Source: Leptotrichia sp. oral taxon 215
GTDB taxonomy: Bacteria > Fusobacteriota > Fusobacteriia > Fusobacteriales > Leptotrichiaceae
Direction: 5' to 3'
Assembly (NCBI GenBank): GCA_905371725.1
Contig: CAJPML010000089.1
Span: 1 to 5,395 of the forward strand
DNA: 5,395 bases
Part shown: in pieces, positions 1-5,395 of the stretch
How positions within the stretch are numbered: the stretch's first letter is position 1
Layout of the letters: each line of letters opens with the position of its first letter
Notes under the pieces: model-generated
Seen by the model: the letters and a program-made list of their open reading frames with translations, nothing else
What the model was told of the DNA's origin: nothing
Database searches by the model: none
Translations under genes and position numbers: made by a program

Positions 1-1542
1 GAATATCAGGATACAAACGATATCCAGTATGAAATAATAAGTAAAATTGCAGAAAAATATAAAAATATATGTGTTGTAGGAGACGAAGACCAAAGTATAT
101 ATGCCTTCAGAGGTGCAAATATAAATAATATACTGAATTTTGAAAGGGATTATAAGAATGCATTTGTAGCTAAACTTGAGCAGAACTACCGTTCTACTAA
201 AACAATACTTGATACTGCAAATGAGCTTATAAAAAATAATAAAAGCTCAAAAGGAAAAAAACTTTGGACTAATGGAGAAAAAGGTGAAAAAATAAAAGTT
301 TTCAATGCCCCTACTGTTTATGATGAAGCTGAATTTATTGTAAATGAAATAAAGGCTAAAGCTAGAGATGGAAAGCTTTATAAGGATATGACAATACTTT
401 ACAGAACAAACTCACAGTCACGTGTTCTGGAAGAAAAACTTCTTGCGGCGAATATACCTTATAAAATTTATGGTGGAATGCAGTTCTTCCAGAGAAAGGA
501 AATAAAGGATATTCTGGCGTATCTAAATTTACTGAATAACCCTAATGATAATCATAATTTTTATAGAATAATAAACGTTCCAAAAAGATCGATAGGAGAC
601 AAGACACTTGAAAAATTGGGTGAAATTTCAAATGAAAAAGGAATTTCAATGCTGGAATCAACAAAATATATTGATGAGATTCCAGGAATAAGAGCCAGTG
701 TCAAGGAAGCGGCAAAAGATTTTTATAAGATGATGCATGAAATATATGAAAATCTTGATGAACTTTCAATAAAAGAAGTATTCGATGAAGTACTTATAAA
801 GACAAAATACATTGATTCGATAGAAGATAATAAGGAAGATAGGGTAAAAAATATTGAAGAACTACTGAACAGTATATCAGAATCTGAAAGACAGAATCCT
901 GGAATGTCCCTGAGTGAATATCTAGATATGGTTTCATTGACTTCATCAACTGATGATATTGAAGATGAGGAAAATTTTATAAAATTAATGACAATTCACA
1001 GTTCAAAAGGACTTGAATTTGATTATGTGTTTATTGCTGGAATGGAAGATGGTCTCTTCCCTTCATGTAATTTTGATACTTCTGAAGAAGAAATTGAAGA
1101 AGAAAGAAGACTTTGCTATGTTGCTGTTACAAGAGCAAAAAGGGAACTCTACATTTCCCATGTTTCAGAAAGAATGGTATGGGGACAAATGAACTATATG
1201 ATAAAACCTTCAAGATTTATTTATGAAATGAAGCAGGGAAATCTTGAATATTTATCAGAGAAATTTAAAAGTTTCAGCAAAAAAATGGCAAATACAACTG
1301 TTGTAAATAGAGAAACAAGAAGGAAAATAGAGAACTTTAATCCGTTTTCATTAAAATCAGTTAGAACTTCCGAACTGAAAAATAAAGGAAAATCTAAATA
1401 TAAAGTTGGAGATACTGTAAATCATATTAAGTTTGGAAAAGGTAAAATTAAAAAGGTTGATGAAAAAAGTCTGGTAATTGATTTTATGACAGGAGAAAAG
1501 AAAATAGCCTTAATTCTTGCAGAAAAACTTCTGAAAGACTAG
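1..1542 (+). CDS. pcrA: ATP-dependent DNA helicase, UvrD/PcrA family (5' partial)
   Basis: Superfamily 1A 3'-5' DNA helicase acting in nucleotide excision repair and in clearing replication or recombination intermediates; cytoplasmic. The frame is open from base 1, which falls inside the Walker B motif (EYQDTN, residues 1-6 of the fragment). Further motifs follow in order: GDEDQSIYAFRGAN (27-40, motif III), QNYRST (61-66, motif IV), YGGMQFFQRKEIKDILAYL (157-175), MTIHSSKGLEF (330-340, motif V) and EEERRLCYVAVTRA (366-379, motif VI, with the arginine finger region). The C-terminus (about 467-513, beginning YKVGDTVNHIKFGKG) is the Tudor-like domain that ends PcrA/UvrD proteins and contacts RNA polymerase in studied homologues. 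About 220 N-terminal residues, including Walker A, lie upstream of the window. The wording of the motifs is closer to PcrA than to enterobacterial UvrD, but the two names cover one family. An internal ATG at 388 is not the true start, since conserved motifs precede it. Confidence 0.95.
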   Translation, partial: EYQDTNDIQYEIISKIAEKYKNICVVGDEDQSIYAFRGANINNILNFERDYKNAFVAKLEQNYRSTKTILDTANELIKNNKSSKGKKLWTNGEKGEKIKVFNAPTVYDEAEFIVNEIKAKARDGKLYKDMTILYRTNSQSRVLEEKLLAANIPYKIYGGMQFFQRKEIKDILAYLNLLNNPNDNHNFYRIINVPKRSIGDKTLEKLGEISNEKGISMLESTKYIDEIPGIRASVKEAAKDFYKMMHEIYENLDELSIKEVFDEVLIKTKYIDSIEDNKEDRVKNIEELLNSISESERQNPGMSLSEYLDMVSLTSSTDDIEDEENFIKLMTIHSSKGLEFDYVFIAGMEDGLFPSCNFDTSEEEIEEERRLCYVAVTRAKRELYISHVSERMVWGQMNYMIKPSRFIYEMKQGNLEYLSEKFKSFSKKMANTTVVNRETRRKIENFNPFSLKSVRTSELKNKGKSKYKVGDTVNHIKFGKGKIKKVDEKSLVIDFMTGEKKIALILAEKLLKD

Positions 1543-1543
1543 T

Positions 1544-1572
1544 TTTACAGTTTAAGAAAAATAAGTTAAAAA
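1544..1572 (+). promoter_or_regulatory. possible weak promoter for lpxC
   Basis: In the 69-bp gap between the helicase gene and lpxC, TTTACA (1544-1549) is followed after 17 bp by TAAAAA (1567-1572). This is a 5/6 match to the -35 consensus but only 4/6 to the -10. The region is very AT-rich, so such a match is easy to obtain by chance. No rho-independent terminator is visible between the two genes, so lpxC may equally be read through from the helicase gene. Confidence 0.3.
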
Positions 1573-1611
1573 TTGGATTAATCTCACAAAACAAAAAAAT
1601 GGAGGAAATCT

Positions 1612-2469
1612 ATGAAGCGAAGAACAATAGAAAGAGAGGTTTCTCTATCCGGAATAGGTCTTCATAAAGGAGAAAAAATAGAACTTATATTGAAACCTAA
1701 TGGGGATGACAGCAAGACAGGAAGAGGAATAATTTTTAAAAGAGTAGATGTTACAGATAAAGATAATATTATAAAAGTTGATTATAAAAACCTGTTTGAT
1801 CTGGAAAGAGGAACAAATATAAAAAATGAGGCAGATGTAAGAGTGCATACGATAGAACATTTTATGTCTTCACTTTCTGTTTCAGGAATTACTGATATTC
1901 TTGTGGAAATAAATGGAAATGAACTTCCGATACTTGACGGAAGCTCCATACAGTTTATGGAAAAACTGGAAGAAGCAGGAATAAAGGAACTGGAAAGTGA
2001 AATAGAACCTGTAGTAATAACTGAACCGGTAATATTTACTCAGGAAAAGGATGGAAAACATGTTCTGGCACTGCCTTATGATGGATTTAAAATATCATAT
2101 ACGATAGATTTTAATCACAGTTTTTTAAAATCACAGTATTTTGAAATAGATGTAAATTCCGAGGAATATATTGAAAAAATCGCCAGATGCAGAACATTTG
2201 CATTTGATTATGAAATAGATTTTTTGAAAAAAAATAATCTTGCTCTGGGTGGAAGTCTGGAAAATGCAATTGTTGTTGGAAAGGACGGTCCTTTAAATCC
2301 TGAAGGGCTTAGATATCCGGATGAATTTGTAAGACATAAGATACTTGATATAATAGGAGATTTATATGTTCTGGGAAGACCTATAAAAGCCCATGTAATA
2401 GCAATAAAGGCAGGACATTTTGTAAATGCAAAACTGACGGCGCTTATTGCTGAAAAATATTTAAAATAA
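1612..2469 (+). CDS. lpxC: UDP-3-O-acyl-N-acetylglucosamine deacetylase LpxC
   Basis: Zinc metalloamidase that removes the N-acetyl group from UDP-3-O-acyl-GlcNAc, the first irreversible step of lipid A synthesis; cytoplasmic. At 285 residues it is somewhat shorter than the E. coli enzyme (about 305). The family signatures are all present: SLSGIGLHKG near the N-terminus (11-20), TIEH with E82 and H83 (catalytic base and first zinc ligand), NELPILDGSS (103-112), CRTFAF (193-198), ALGGSLENAIVVG (211-223), and RHKILDIIGD with H242 and D246 (remaining zinc ligands). KAGHF carries H269, equivalent to the E. coli general-acid histidine. The ATG at 1612 has GGAGG (1601-1605) six bases upstream, and the family's conserved N-terminal motif starts soon after it. 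It lies 69 bp after the helicase gene and 193 bp before fabZ. Identification is secure; residue equivalences are from my own alignment by eye. Confidence 0.97.
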   Translation: MKRRTIEREVSLSGIGLHKGEKIELILKPNGDDSKTGRGIIFKRVDVTDKDNIIKVDYKNLFDLERGTNIKNEADVRVHTIEHFMSSLSVSGITDILVEINGNELPILDGSSIQFMEKLEEAGIKELESEIEPVVITEPVIFTQEKDGKHVLALPYDGFKISYTIDFNHSFLKSQYFEIDVNSEEYIEKIARCRTFAFDYEIDFLKKNNLALGGSLENAIVVGKDGPLNPEGLRYPDEFVRHKILDIIGDLYVLGRPIKAHVIAIKAGHFVNAKLTALIAEKYLK

Positions 2470-2565
2470 TTTTATATTAAATTTACTGTTTAACAATAAT
2501 ACTTCTTGTTTAGATATGACAGCAGTAAACTATGAAAAGTTGGGAAATAAAACGTTATTAAGTGA

Positions 2566-2594
2566 AAAAGTCAGTAGATTGGTTATTGACTTTT
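2566..2594 (+). terminator. terminator-like hairpin in the lpxC-fabZ gap
   Basis: AAAAGTCAGTAG (2566-2577) pairs with TTATTGACTTTT (2583-2594) to give a 12-pair stem with two G-U pairs and a 5-base loop. Eight consecutive pairs in the lower part are Watson-Crick. The 3' arm ends in four Ts followed by ATA. This resembles a weak rho-independent terminator or attenuator after lpxC, but GC content in the stem is low and the T-tract is short, so termination would probably be partial. The 3' arm shares bases with the -35 box of the promoter at 2586-2615. Confidence 0.4.
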
Positions 2595-2615
2595 ATAGGG
2601 GATAAAGTTTATAAT
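2586..2615 (+). promoter_or_regulatory. sigma-70-type promoter for fabZ-lpxA-lpxI-lpxB
   Basis: TTGACT (2586-2591) matches the -35 consensus at 5 of 6 bases, and TATAAT (2610-2615) is a perfect -10 box, with an 18-bp spacer. Transcription would start near 2622, leaving a leader of about 41 bases that contains the AGGAGG ribosome binding site (2646-2651) of fabZ. It is the best promoter in the window and lies in its longest intergenic gap, suggesting that fabZ and the genes after it can be transcribed independently of lpxC. Confidence 0.72.
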
Positions 2616-2662
2616 ACGGTAATAACGATTTATATATAAAATTTTAGGAGGAAAAAATAAGT

Positions 2663-3088
2663 ATGGAACCAGTTATGACAATAGAAGATATTATGAAAAT
2701 ACTGCCACACAGATATCCTTTTTTATTAGTGGATAGAGTAATAGAAAAAAATGGAACAGATACTTTAGTAGCAATAAAAAATGTAACTATGAATGAAGAG
2801 TTTTTTAATGGACATTTTCCAGGAAAACCTGTTATGCCCGGCGTTCTGCAGGTGGAAGCTATGGCGCAGGCAGTAGGATTATTAATGCTGGAACCAGGAA
2901 AAATACCTTTATTCATGTCGATAGATAACTGTAAATTTAGAAAAGGTGTTGTTCCAGGGGATCAGCTAAGAATAGAAGTTGAAAAAATAAAAGTAAAAAG
3001 AAATGTTATAGTTGCAAAAGGGAAATGTACCGTTGATGGGGCAGTTACGTGTGAAGCAGATTTGAAATTTGCAATACAGGAATTATAG
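2663..3088 (+). CDS. fabZ: 3-hydroxyacyl-[acyl-carrier-protein] dehydratase FabZ
   Basis: Hot-dog-fold dehydratase of type II fatty acid synthesis. It converts (3R)-hydroxyacyl-ACP to trans-2-enoyl-ACP in the cytoplasm. The 141-residue length is typical. The hallmark PHRYPFLLVDRV is at residues 15-26. The active-site block NGHFPGKPVMPGVLQVEAMAQ (49-69) carries the catalytic histidine H51 and glutamate E65. The ATG at 2663 follows AGGAGG (2646-2651) by 11 bases, a slightly long spacing; the next in-frame ATG (2675) would trim a normal N-terminus and sits further from that site. FabZ and LpxA draw on the same 3-hydroxyacyl-ACP pool, which explains the recurrent pairing of these genes. Here FabZ is a separate protein, not fused to LpxC as it is in Bacteroidetes. 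Confidence 0.96.
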   Translation: MEPVMTIEDIMKILPHRYPFLLVDRVIEKNGTDTLVAIKNVTMNEEFFNGHFPGKPVMPGVLQVEAMAQAVGLLMLEPGKIPLFMSIDNCKFRKGVVPGDQLRIEVEKIKVKRNVIVAKGKCTVDGAVTCEADLKFAIQEL

Positions 3089-3108
3089 ATAATACAATAA
3101 AATAATAT

Positions 3109-3115
3109 AAAGAGG
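3109..3115 (+). promoter_or_regulatory. ribosome binding site that fixes the lpxA start
   Basis: AAAGAGG ends at 3115. It is only one base from the upstream in-frame ATG (3117) but seven bases from the second in-frame ATG (3123). Normal spacing favours 3123, which removes two residues (MT) from the longest reading. Confidence 0.7.
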
Positions 3116-3122
3116 TATGACA

Positions 3123-3902
3123 ATGAGTACGAATAACATTCACCCAACTGCAATAATAGCTGAAGAAGCTAAACTTGGAGAAAATATAACAGTAGGGCCT
3201 TATTCGATAATAGGACCTGAAGTTATAATAGGAAACGGAACTACTGTGGAATCTCATGTAGTGATAGAAGGAGAAACAATAATAGGAGAAAATAATTATA
3301 TATTTTCGTTTGCATCCATAGGAAAAGTTCCACAGGATTTAAAGTTTAAAGGTGAAAAAACAAGGACAGTAATAGGAAATAACAATAAAATAAGAGAGTT
3401 CGTAACTATTCATAGGGGAACTGATGACAAGTATGAAACTAGAATTGGTAACAACTGTCTAATAATGGCGTATGTACATATTGCACATGATTGTATTATT
3501 GGTGACAACTGTGTCCTTGCAAATGCAGCAACTTTTGCTGGACATGTTGAAGTTGAAGATTATGCTGTTGTTGGAGGGCTGACTGCAATTCATCAGTTTA
3601 CAAGAGTAGGAAGACATGCAATGATAGGAGGATGTTCTGCAGTAACTCAGGATGTTGTTCCATATATGCTTTCTGAAGGGAATAAGGCAAGAGCAGTATA
3701 TATAAATATTATTGGACTTCAAAGAAGAGGTTTTTCAGAAGAACAGATAAAAACTTTAAGGGAAGTATATAAAATTATTTTCAAGAAAAAATTAAAGCTG
3801 GAAGAAGCATTGCAAATACTTGAAAAGGAATACAGCCATTTTGATGAAGCAATGAAAGTAGTAGAATTTATAAGAAAAAGTAAAAGAGGAATTACGAGAT
3901 AA
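3123..3902 (+). CDS. lpxA: acyl-ACP--UDP-N-acetylglucosamine O-acyltransferase LpxA
   Basis: Catalyses the first step of lipid A synthesis, transferring a 3-hydroxyacyl group from ACP to the 3-OH of UDP-GlcNAc. From the preferred start at 3123 the protein is 259 residues, close to the E. coli 262; the reading from 3117 adds two. The N-terminal two thirds is a left-handed beta-helix with imperfect hexapeptide repeats (for example IIGPEV, IIGNGT, IIGENN), forming a trimer in homologues. VPQDLKFKGE (from residue 69) holds the substrate-binding D72 and K74. HIAHDC carries the catalytic histidine H122, with AGH (H141) and IHQF (H157) after it. GLQRRGFS opens the C-terminal helical domain, and the protein ends RGITR, as the family usually does. 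The position matching the E. coli acyl-chain ruler G173 is also glycine. The gene follows fabZ by 34 bases and touches lpxI, so co-translation is likely. Confidence 0.97.
   Translation: MSTNNIHPTAIIAEEAKLGENITVGPYSIIGPEVIIGNGTTVESHVVIEGETIIGENNYIFSFASIGKVPQDLKFKGEKTRTVIGNNNKIREFVTIHRGTDDKYETRIGNNCLIMAYVHIAHDCIIGDNCVLANAATFAGHVEVEDYAVVGGLTAIHQFTRVGRHAMIGGCSAVTQDVVPYMLSEGNKARAVYINIIGLQRRGFSEEQIKTLREVYKIIFKKKLKLEEALQILEKEYSHFDEAMKVVEFIRKSKRGITR
3885..3890 (+). promoter_or_regulatory. lpxI ribosome binding site inside the end of lpxA
   Basis: AGAGGA lies within the last codons of lpxA, 12 bases before the lpxI ATG. The spacing is longer than ideal, which fits lpxI translation depending partly on ribosomes finishing lpxA (translational coupling). 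Confidence 0.45.
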
Positions 3903-4712
3903 ATGGATAGAATTGGACTTATAGCAGGAAACGGTAAATTACCTGAAATGTTTATAGAACAATGTATTCGGCAGGATATAGAACCTGTTTCCGTCTATTT
4001 ATTTGACAGTGTTGAAGAATCAGTAAAAAAACATGTTAATTCGGCAAAATATAGTATAGCACAACCGGGAAAGATAATTTCTTATTTCAAGAAAAATAAC
4101 ATTTCCCGTCTTGTTATGCTTGGAAAAGTTGAGAAAGACCTTATTTTTTCCAATTTAAAATTTGATTTTACTGCAACGAAAATACTGTTTTCAGCTAGAA
4201 ATAAAAAAGATAAGAGTATATTAAAAGCAATAATTGATTATATTGAAGGTGAAGGAATAACAGTCTTACCTCAGAATTACCTGTTTAATGAATATATGGT
4301 GAAAAATGAAAACTACACAAAAAACAGTCCAGGAAAAAATGAGGAAAAAACAATCGAGATAGGCATAGAAGCGGCAAGAATGCTTACAGATATTGATGCG
4401 GGACAGACTGTTGTCGTAAAGGATGAATCAGTTGTTGCACTTGAAGGAATTGAAGGAACTGATAAGGCGATTTTGCGTGGTGGGGAGCTTGCAGGTAAAA
4501 ACTGCATTGTTGTGAAAACAGCTAGAAGAAAGCAGGATTACAGAATAGATATTCCGACTATTGGACTTGAGACAGTAAAAAAAGTGGTGGAAATTAATGG
4601 AAGAGGTATAATTGTCGAAGCTGATAAAATGCTTTTTATAGATCAGAAGGAAGTTATAGAATTTGCAAACAAAAACAAAATATTTATAAAGGGAATAAAA
4701 ATAAATGATTAA
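3903..4712 (+). CDS. lpxI: UDP-2,3-diacylglucosamine pyrophosphatase LpxI (DUF1009)
   Basis: Hydrolyses UDP-2,3-diacylglucosamine to lipid X and UMP, the fourth step of lipid A synthesis. It is unrelated in sequence to LpxH, which does the same job in E. coli. The 269-residue length matches the family. The N-terminal domain begins IGLIAGNGKLP (4-14) and contains VMLGKVEKDL (71-80), DKSILKAIIDYIEGEGI (103-119) and VLPQNYLF (121-128). A polar, lysine-rich linker (about 133-149) leads to the C-terminal domain, with DIDAGQTVVVKDESVVALEG (163-182), EGTDKAILRGG (184-194) and RKQDYRIDIPTIG (209-221). The QDxRxDxPTIG block holds the conserved acidic residues D212 and D216; the catalytic aspartate reported in Caulobacter LpxI probably corresponds to one of these. 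The ATG directly follows the lpxA stop codon. Its position between lpxA and lpxB strongly supports the function. Confidence 0.94.
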   Translation: MDRIGLIAGNGKLPEMFIEQCIRQDIEPVSVYLFDSVEESVKKHVNSAKYSIAQPGKIISYFKKNNISRLVMLGKVEKDLIFSNLKFDFTATKILFSARNKKDKSILKAIIDYIEGEGITVLPQNYLFNEYMVKNENYTKNSPGKNEEKTIEIGIEAARMLTDIDAGQTVVVKDESVVALEGIEGTDKAILRGGELAGKNCIVVKTARRKQDYRIDIPTIGLETVKKVVEINGRGIIVEADKMLFIDQKEVIEFANKNKIFIKGIKIND

Positions 4713-4742
4713 TAAATCTGTGAGAAAATAAAAGGAATATAA

Positions 4743-5395
4743 ATGAAAAATAAAAAGAAAATATTTGTTTCATGTGGAGAAATGTCAGGAGATCTTCATT
4801 TATCCTATATTATTCAAGAAATGAAAAAGCAGGATGAAAATCTTGAATTTTGTGGAGTAGTTGGAGATAATTCAATAAATGCAGGAGCAATAAAAGTGAA
4901 TCACATAAAAGATAATGATATTATGGGATTTGTAGAAGCTGTGAAAAAATATAAATATTTTAAGCAAAAAGCAGAGGAGTATCTGGATTACATTAGAAAA
5001 AATGATATTAAAACGGTCATTTTTGTAGATTTTGGAGGATTTAACCTGAGATTTTTTGAACTTGTAAAGAAAAATCTTCCGGAAGTGAAAACAATATATT
5101 ATATACCGCCAAAAGTTTGGGCATGGGGTAAAAAGCGCATAAAAAAACTTATGAAATTTGATGATGTGATTGTTATTTTTCCTTTTGAAAAGGAATATTT
5201 TGACAGTAAGAGAAGTGAAACTGGTATGAATGTAAAATATTTTGGAAATCCTCTGGTTGATAAGTATGTATTTTCAGAAAAATTAGGGAATGAAATACTT
5301 CTGTTACCTGGAAGCAGAAAACAGGAAATTACAAAGTTCTTTCCTGAAATTATAAAGCTTGTAAAGTCAGAAAAAATGAAAAATGAGAAATTTAT
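4743..5395 (+). CDS. lpxB: lipid-A-disaccharide synthase LpxB (3' partial)
   Basis: GT19-family glycosyltransferase that condenses lipid X with UDP-2,3-diacylglucosamine, releasing UDP, at the inner face of the cytoplasmic membrane. The window holds the first 217 codons of a protein usually about 360-380 residues long; no stop is reached. Visible signatures are SCGEMSGDLH (10-19), VDFGGFNL (95-102, carrying the conserved aspartate D96), YYIPPKVWAWGKKRIKK (119-135), FPFEKEYF (146-153), YFGNPLVD (166-173) and LLPGSRKQEI (187-196). The ATG at 4743 has AAAGGA (4731-4736) six bases upstream and lies 30 bases after lpxI, in keeping with one operon. The usual D-x-P-x-FN motif reads DFGGFN here, with the proline replaced by glycine. 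The nucleotide-sugar-binding C-terminal part is outside the window. Confidence 0.95.
   Translation, partial: MKNKKKIFVSCGEMSGDLHLSYIIQEMKKQDENLEFCGVVGDNSINAGAIKVNHIKDNDIMGFVEAVKKYKYFKQKAEEYLDYIRKNDIKTVIFVDFGGFNLRFFELVKKNLPEVKTIYYIPPKVWAWGKKRIKKLMKFDDVIVIFPFEKEYFDSKRSETGMNVKYFGNPLVDKYVFSEKLGNEILLLPGSRKQEITKFFPEIIKLVKSEKMKNEKF

Larger units (their letters stand above)
2553..2627. repeat. 8-bp inverted repeat flanking the fabZ promoter
   Basis: CGTTATTA (2553-2560) and its exact reverse complement TAATAACG (2620-2627) bracket the hairpin and the promoter in the lpxC-fabZ gap. The right copy lies where transcription would begin (about 2622). The arms could be two half-sites for a regulator or an outer RNA stem in read-through transcripts. 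Eight matching bases over 75 bp of AT-rich DNA can also arise by chance. Confidence 0.3.

Noticed and set aside
388..390. ATG as the start of a shorter 384-residue helicase protein
   Set aside because: The same frame is open back to base 1 and encodes conserved helicase motifs (EYQDTN, GDEDQSIYAFRGAN, QNYRST), so this ATG is internal.
2227..2234. Run of eight As in lpxC, a possible slippage or phase-variation site
   Set aside because: Similar A runs are common in AT-rich genomes, the reading frame is intact, and lpxC is normally essential, so switching it off is unlikely.
2482..2529. Inverted repeat TTTACTG ... CAGTAAA after lpxC
   Set aside because: Only seven pairs around a loop of about 34 bases, with no T-tract; not a credible terminator or operator.
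2516..2605. A 29-codon reading frame (MTAVNYEKLGNKTLL...) in the lpxC-fabZ gap
   Set aside because: There is no Shine-Dalgarno sequence before its ATG, it overlaps the hairpin and promoter, and a frame this short is expected by chance. A leader peptide is possible but unsupported without conservation or ribosome profiling.
2637..2646. Palindrome TAAAATTTTA just before the fabZ ribosome binding site
   Set aside because: Made only of A and T in an AT-rich leader, so expected by chance.
2644..3722. Several open frames of 63-90 codons on the - strand across fabZ and lpxA
   Set aside because: They are antisense to clearly conserved genes and show no family motifs or convincing ribosome binding sites.

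Overview
This window is a stretch of bacterial chromosome with all genes on the + strand. The DNA is AT-rich (by eye roughly one third G+C) and uses A/T-ending codons heavily. It combines a PcrA/UvrD helicase resembling those of low-GC Gram-positives with a set of lipid A genes, so the cell must have a lipopolysaccharide outer membrane. A low-GC diderm with the order lpxC-fabZ-lpxA-lpxI-lpxB fits Fusobacteriota, perhaps the Leptotrichia/Sebaldella side. That placement is inferred from composition and gene content and was not tested by a search.

Layout: positions 1-1542 hold the C-terminal ~513 residues of a UvrD/PcrA-type DNA helicase, whose 5' end lies outside the window. A 69-bp gap then leads to lpxC (1612-2469). 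A 193-bp gap follows (2470-2662), the longest non-coding stretch here. It carries a near-consensus sigma-70-type promoter, a hairpin whose 3' arm overlaps the -35 box, and an 8-bp inverted repeat flanking both. After it come fabZ (2663-3088), lpxA (start revised to 3123, end 3902), lpxI (3903-4712, directly abutting lpxA) and the first 217 codons of lpxB (4743 to the window end). There is no gene-free stretch above 300 bp, and I see no RNA gene, mobile element or CRISPR array.

Function: the five downstream genes form most of the early Raetz pathway. LpxA puts a 3-hydroxyacyl chain on UDP-GlcNAc. LpxC deacetylates the product, which is the committed step. LpxI cleaves UDP-2,3-diacylglucosamine to lipid X and UMP. 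LpxB joins lipid X to another UDP-diacylglucosamine to give the lipid A disaccharide. FabZ supplies the competing fatty-acid branch by dehydrating 3-hydroxyacyl-ACP, the same substrate pool LpxA uses. LpxD, which must act between LpxC and LpxI, is not in the window. All visible catalytic motifs are intact. This is an ordinary, well-understood locus; the points of most interest are the regulatory structure ahead of fabZ, the use of LpxI rather than LpxH, and a few residue-level details. I found no evidence of an undescribed system.
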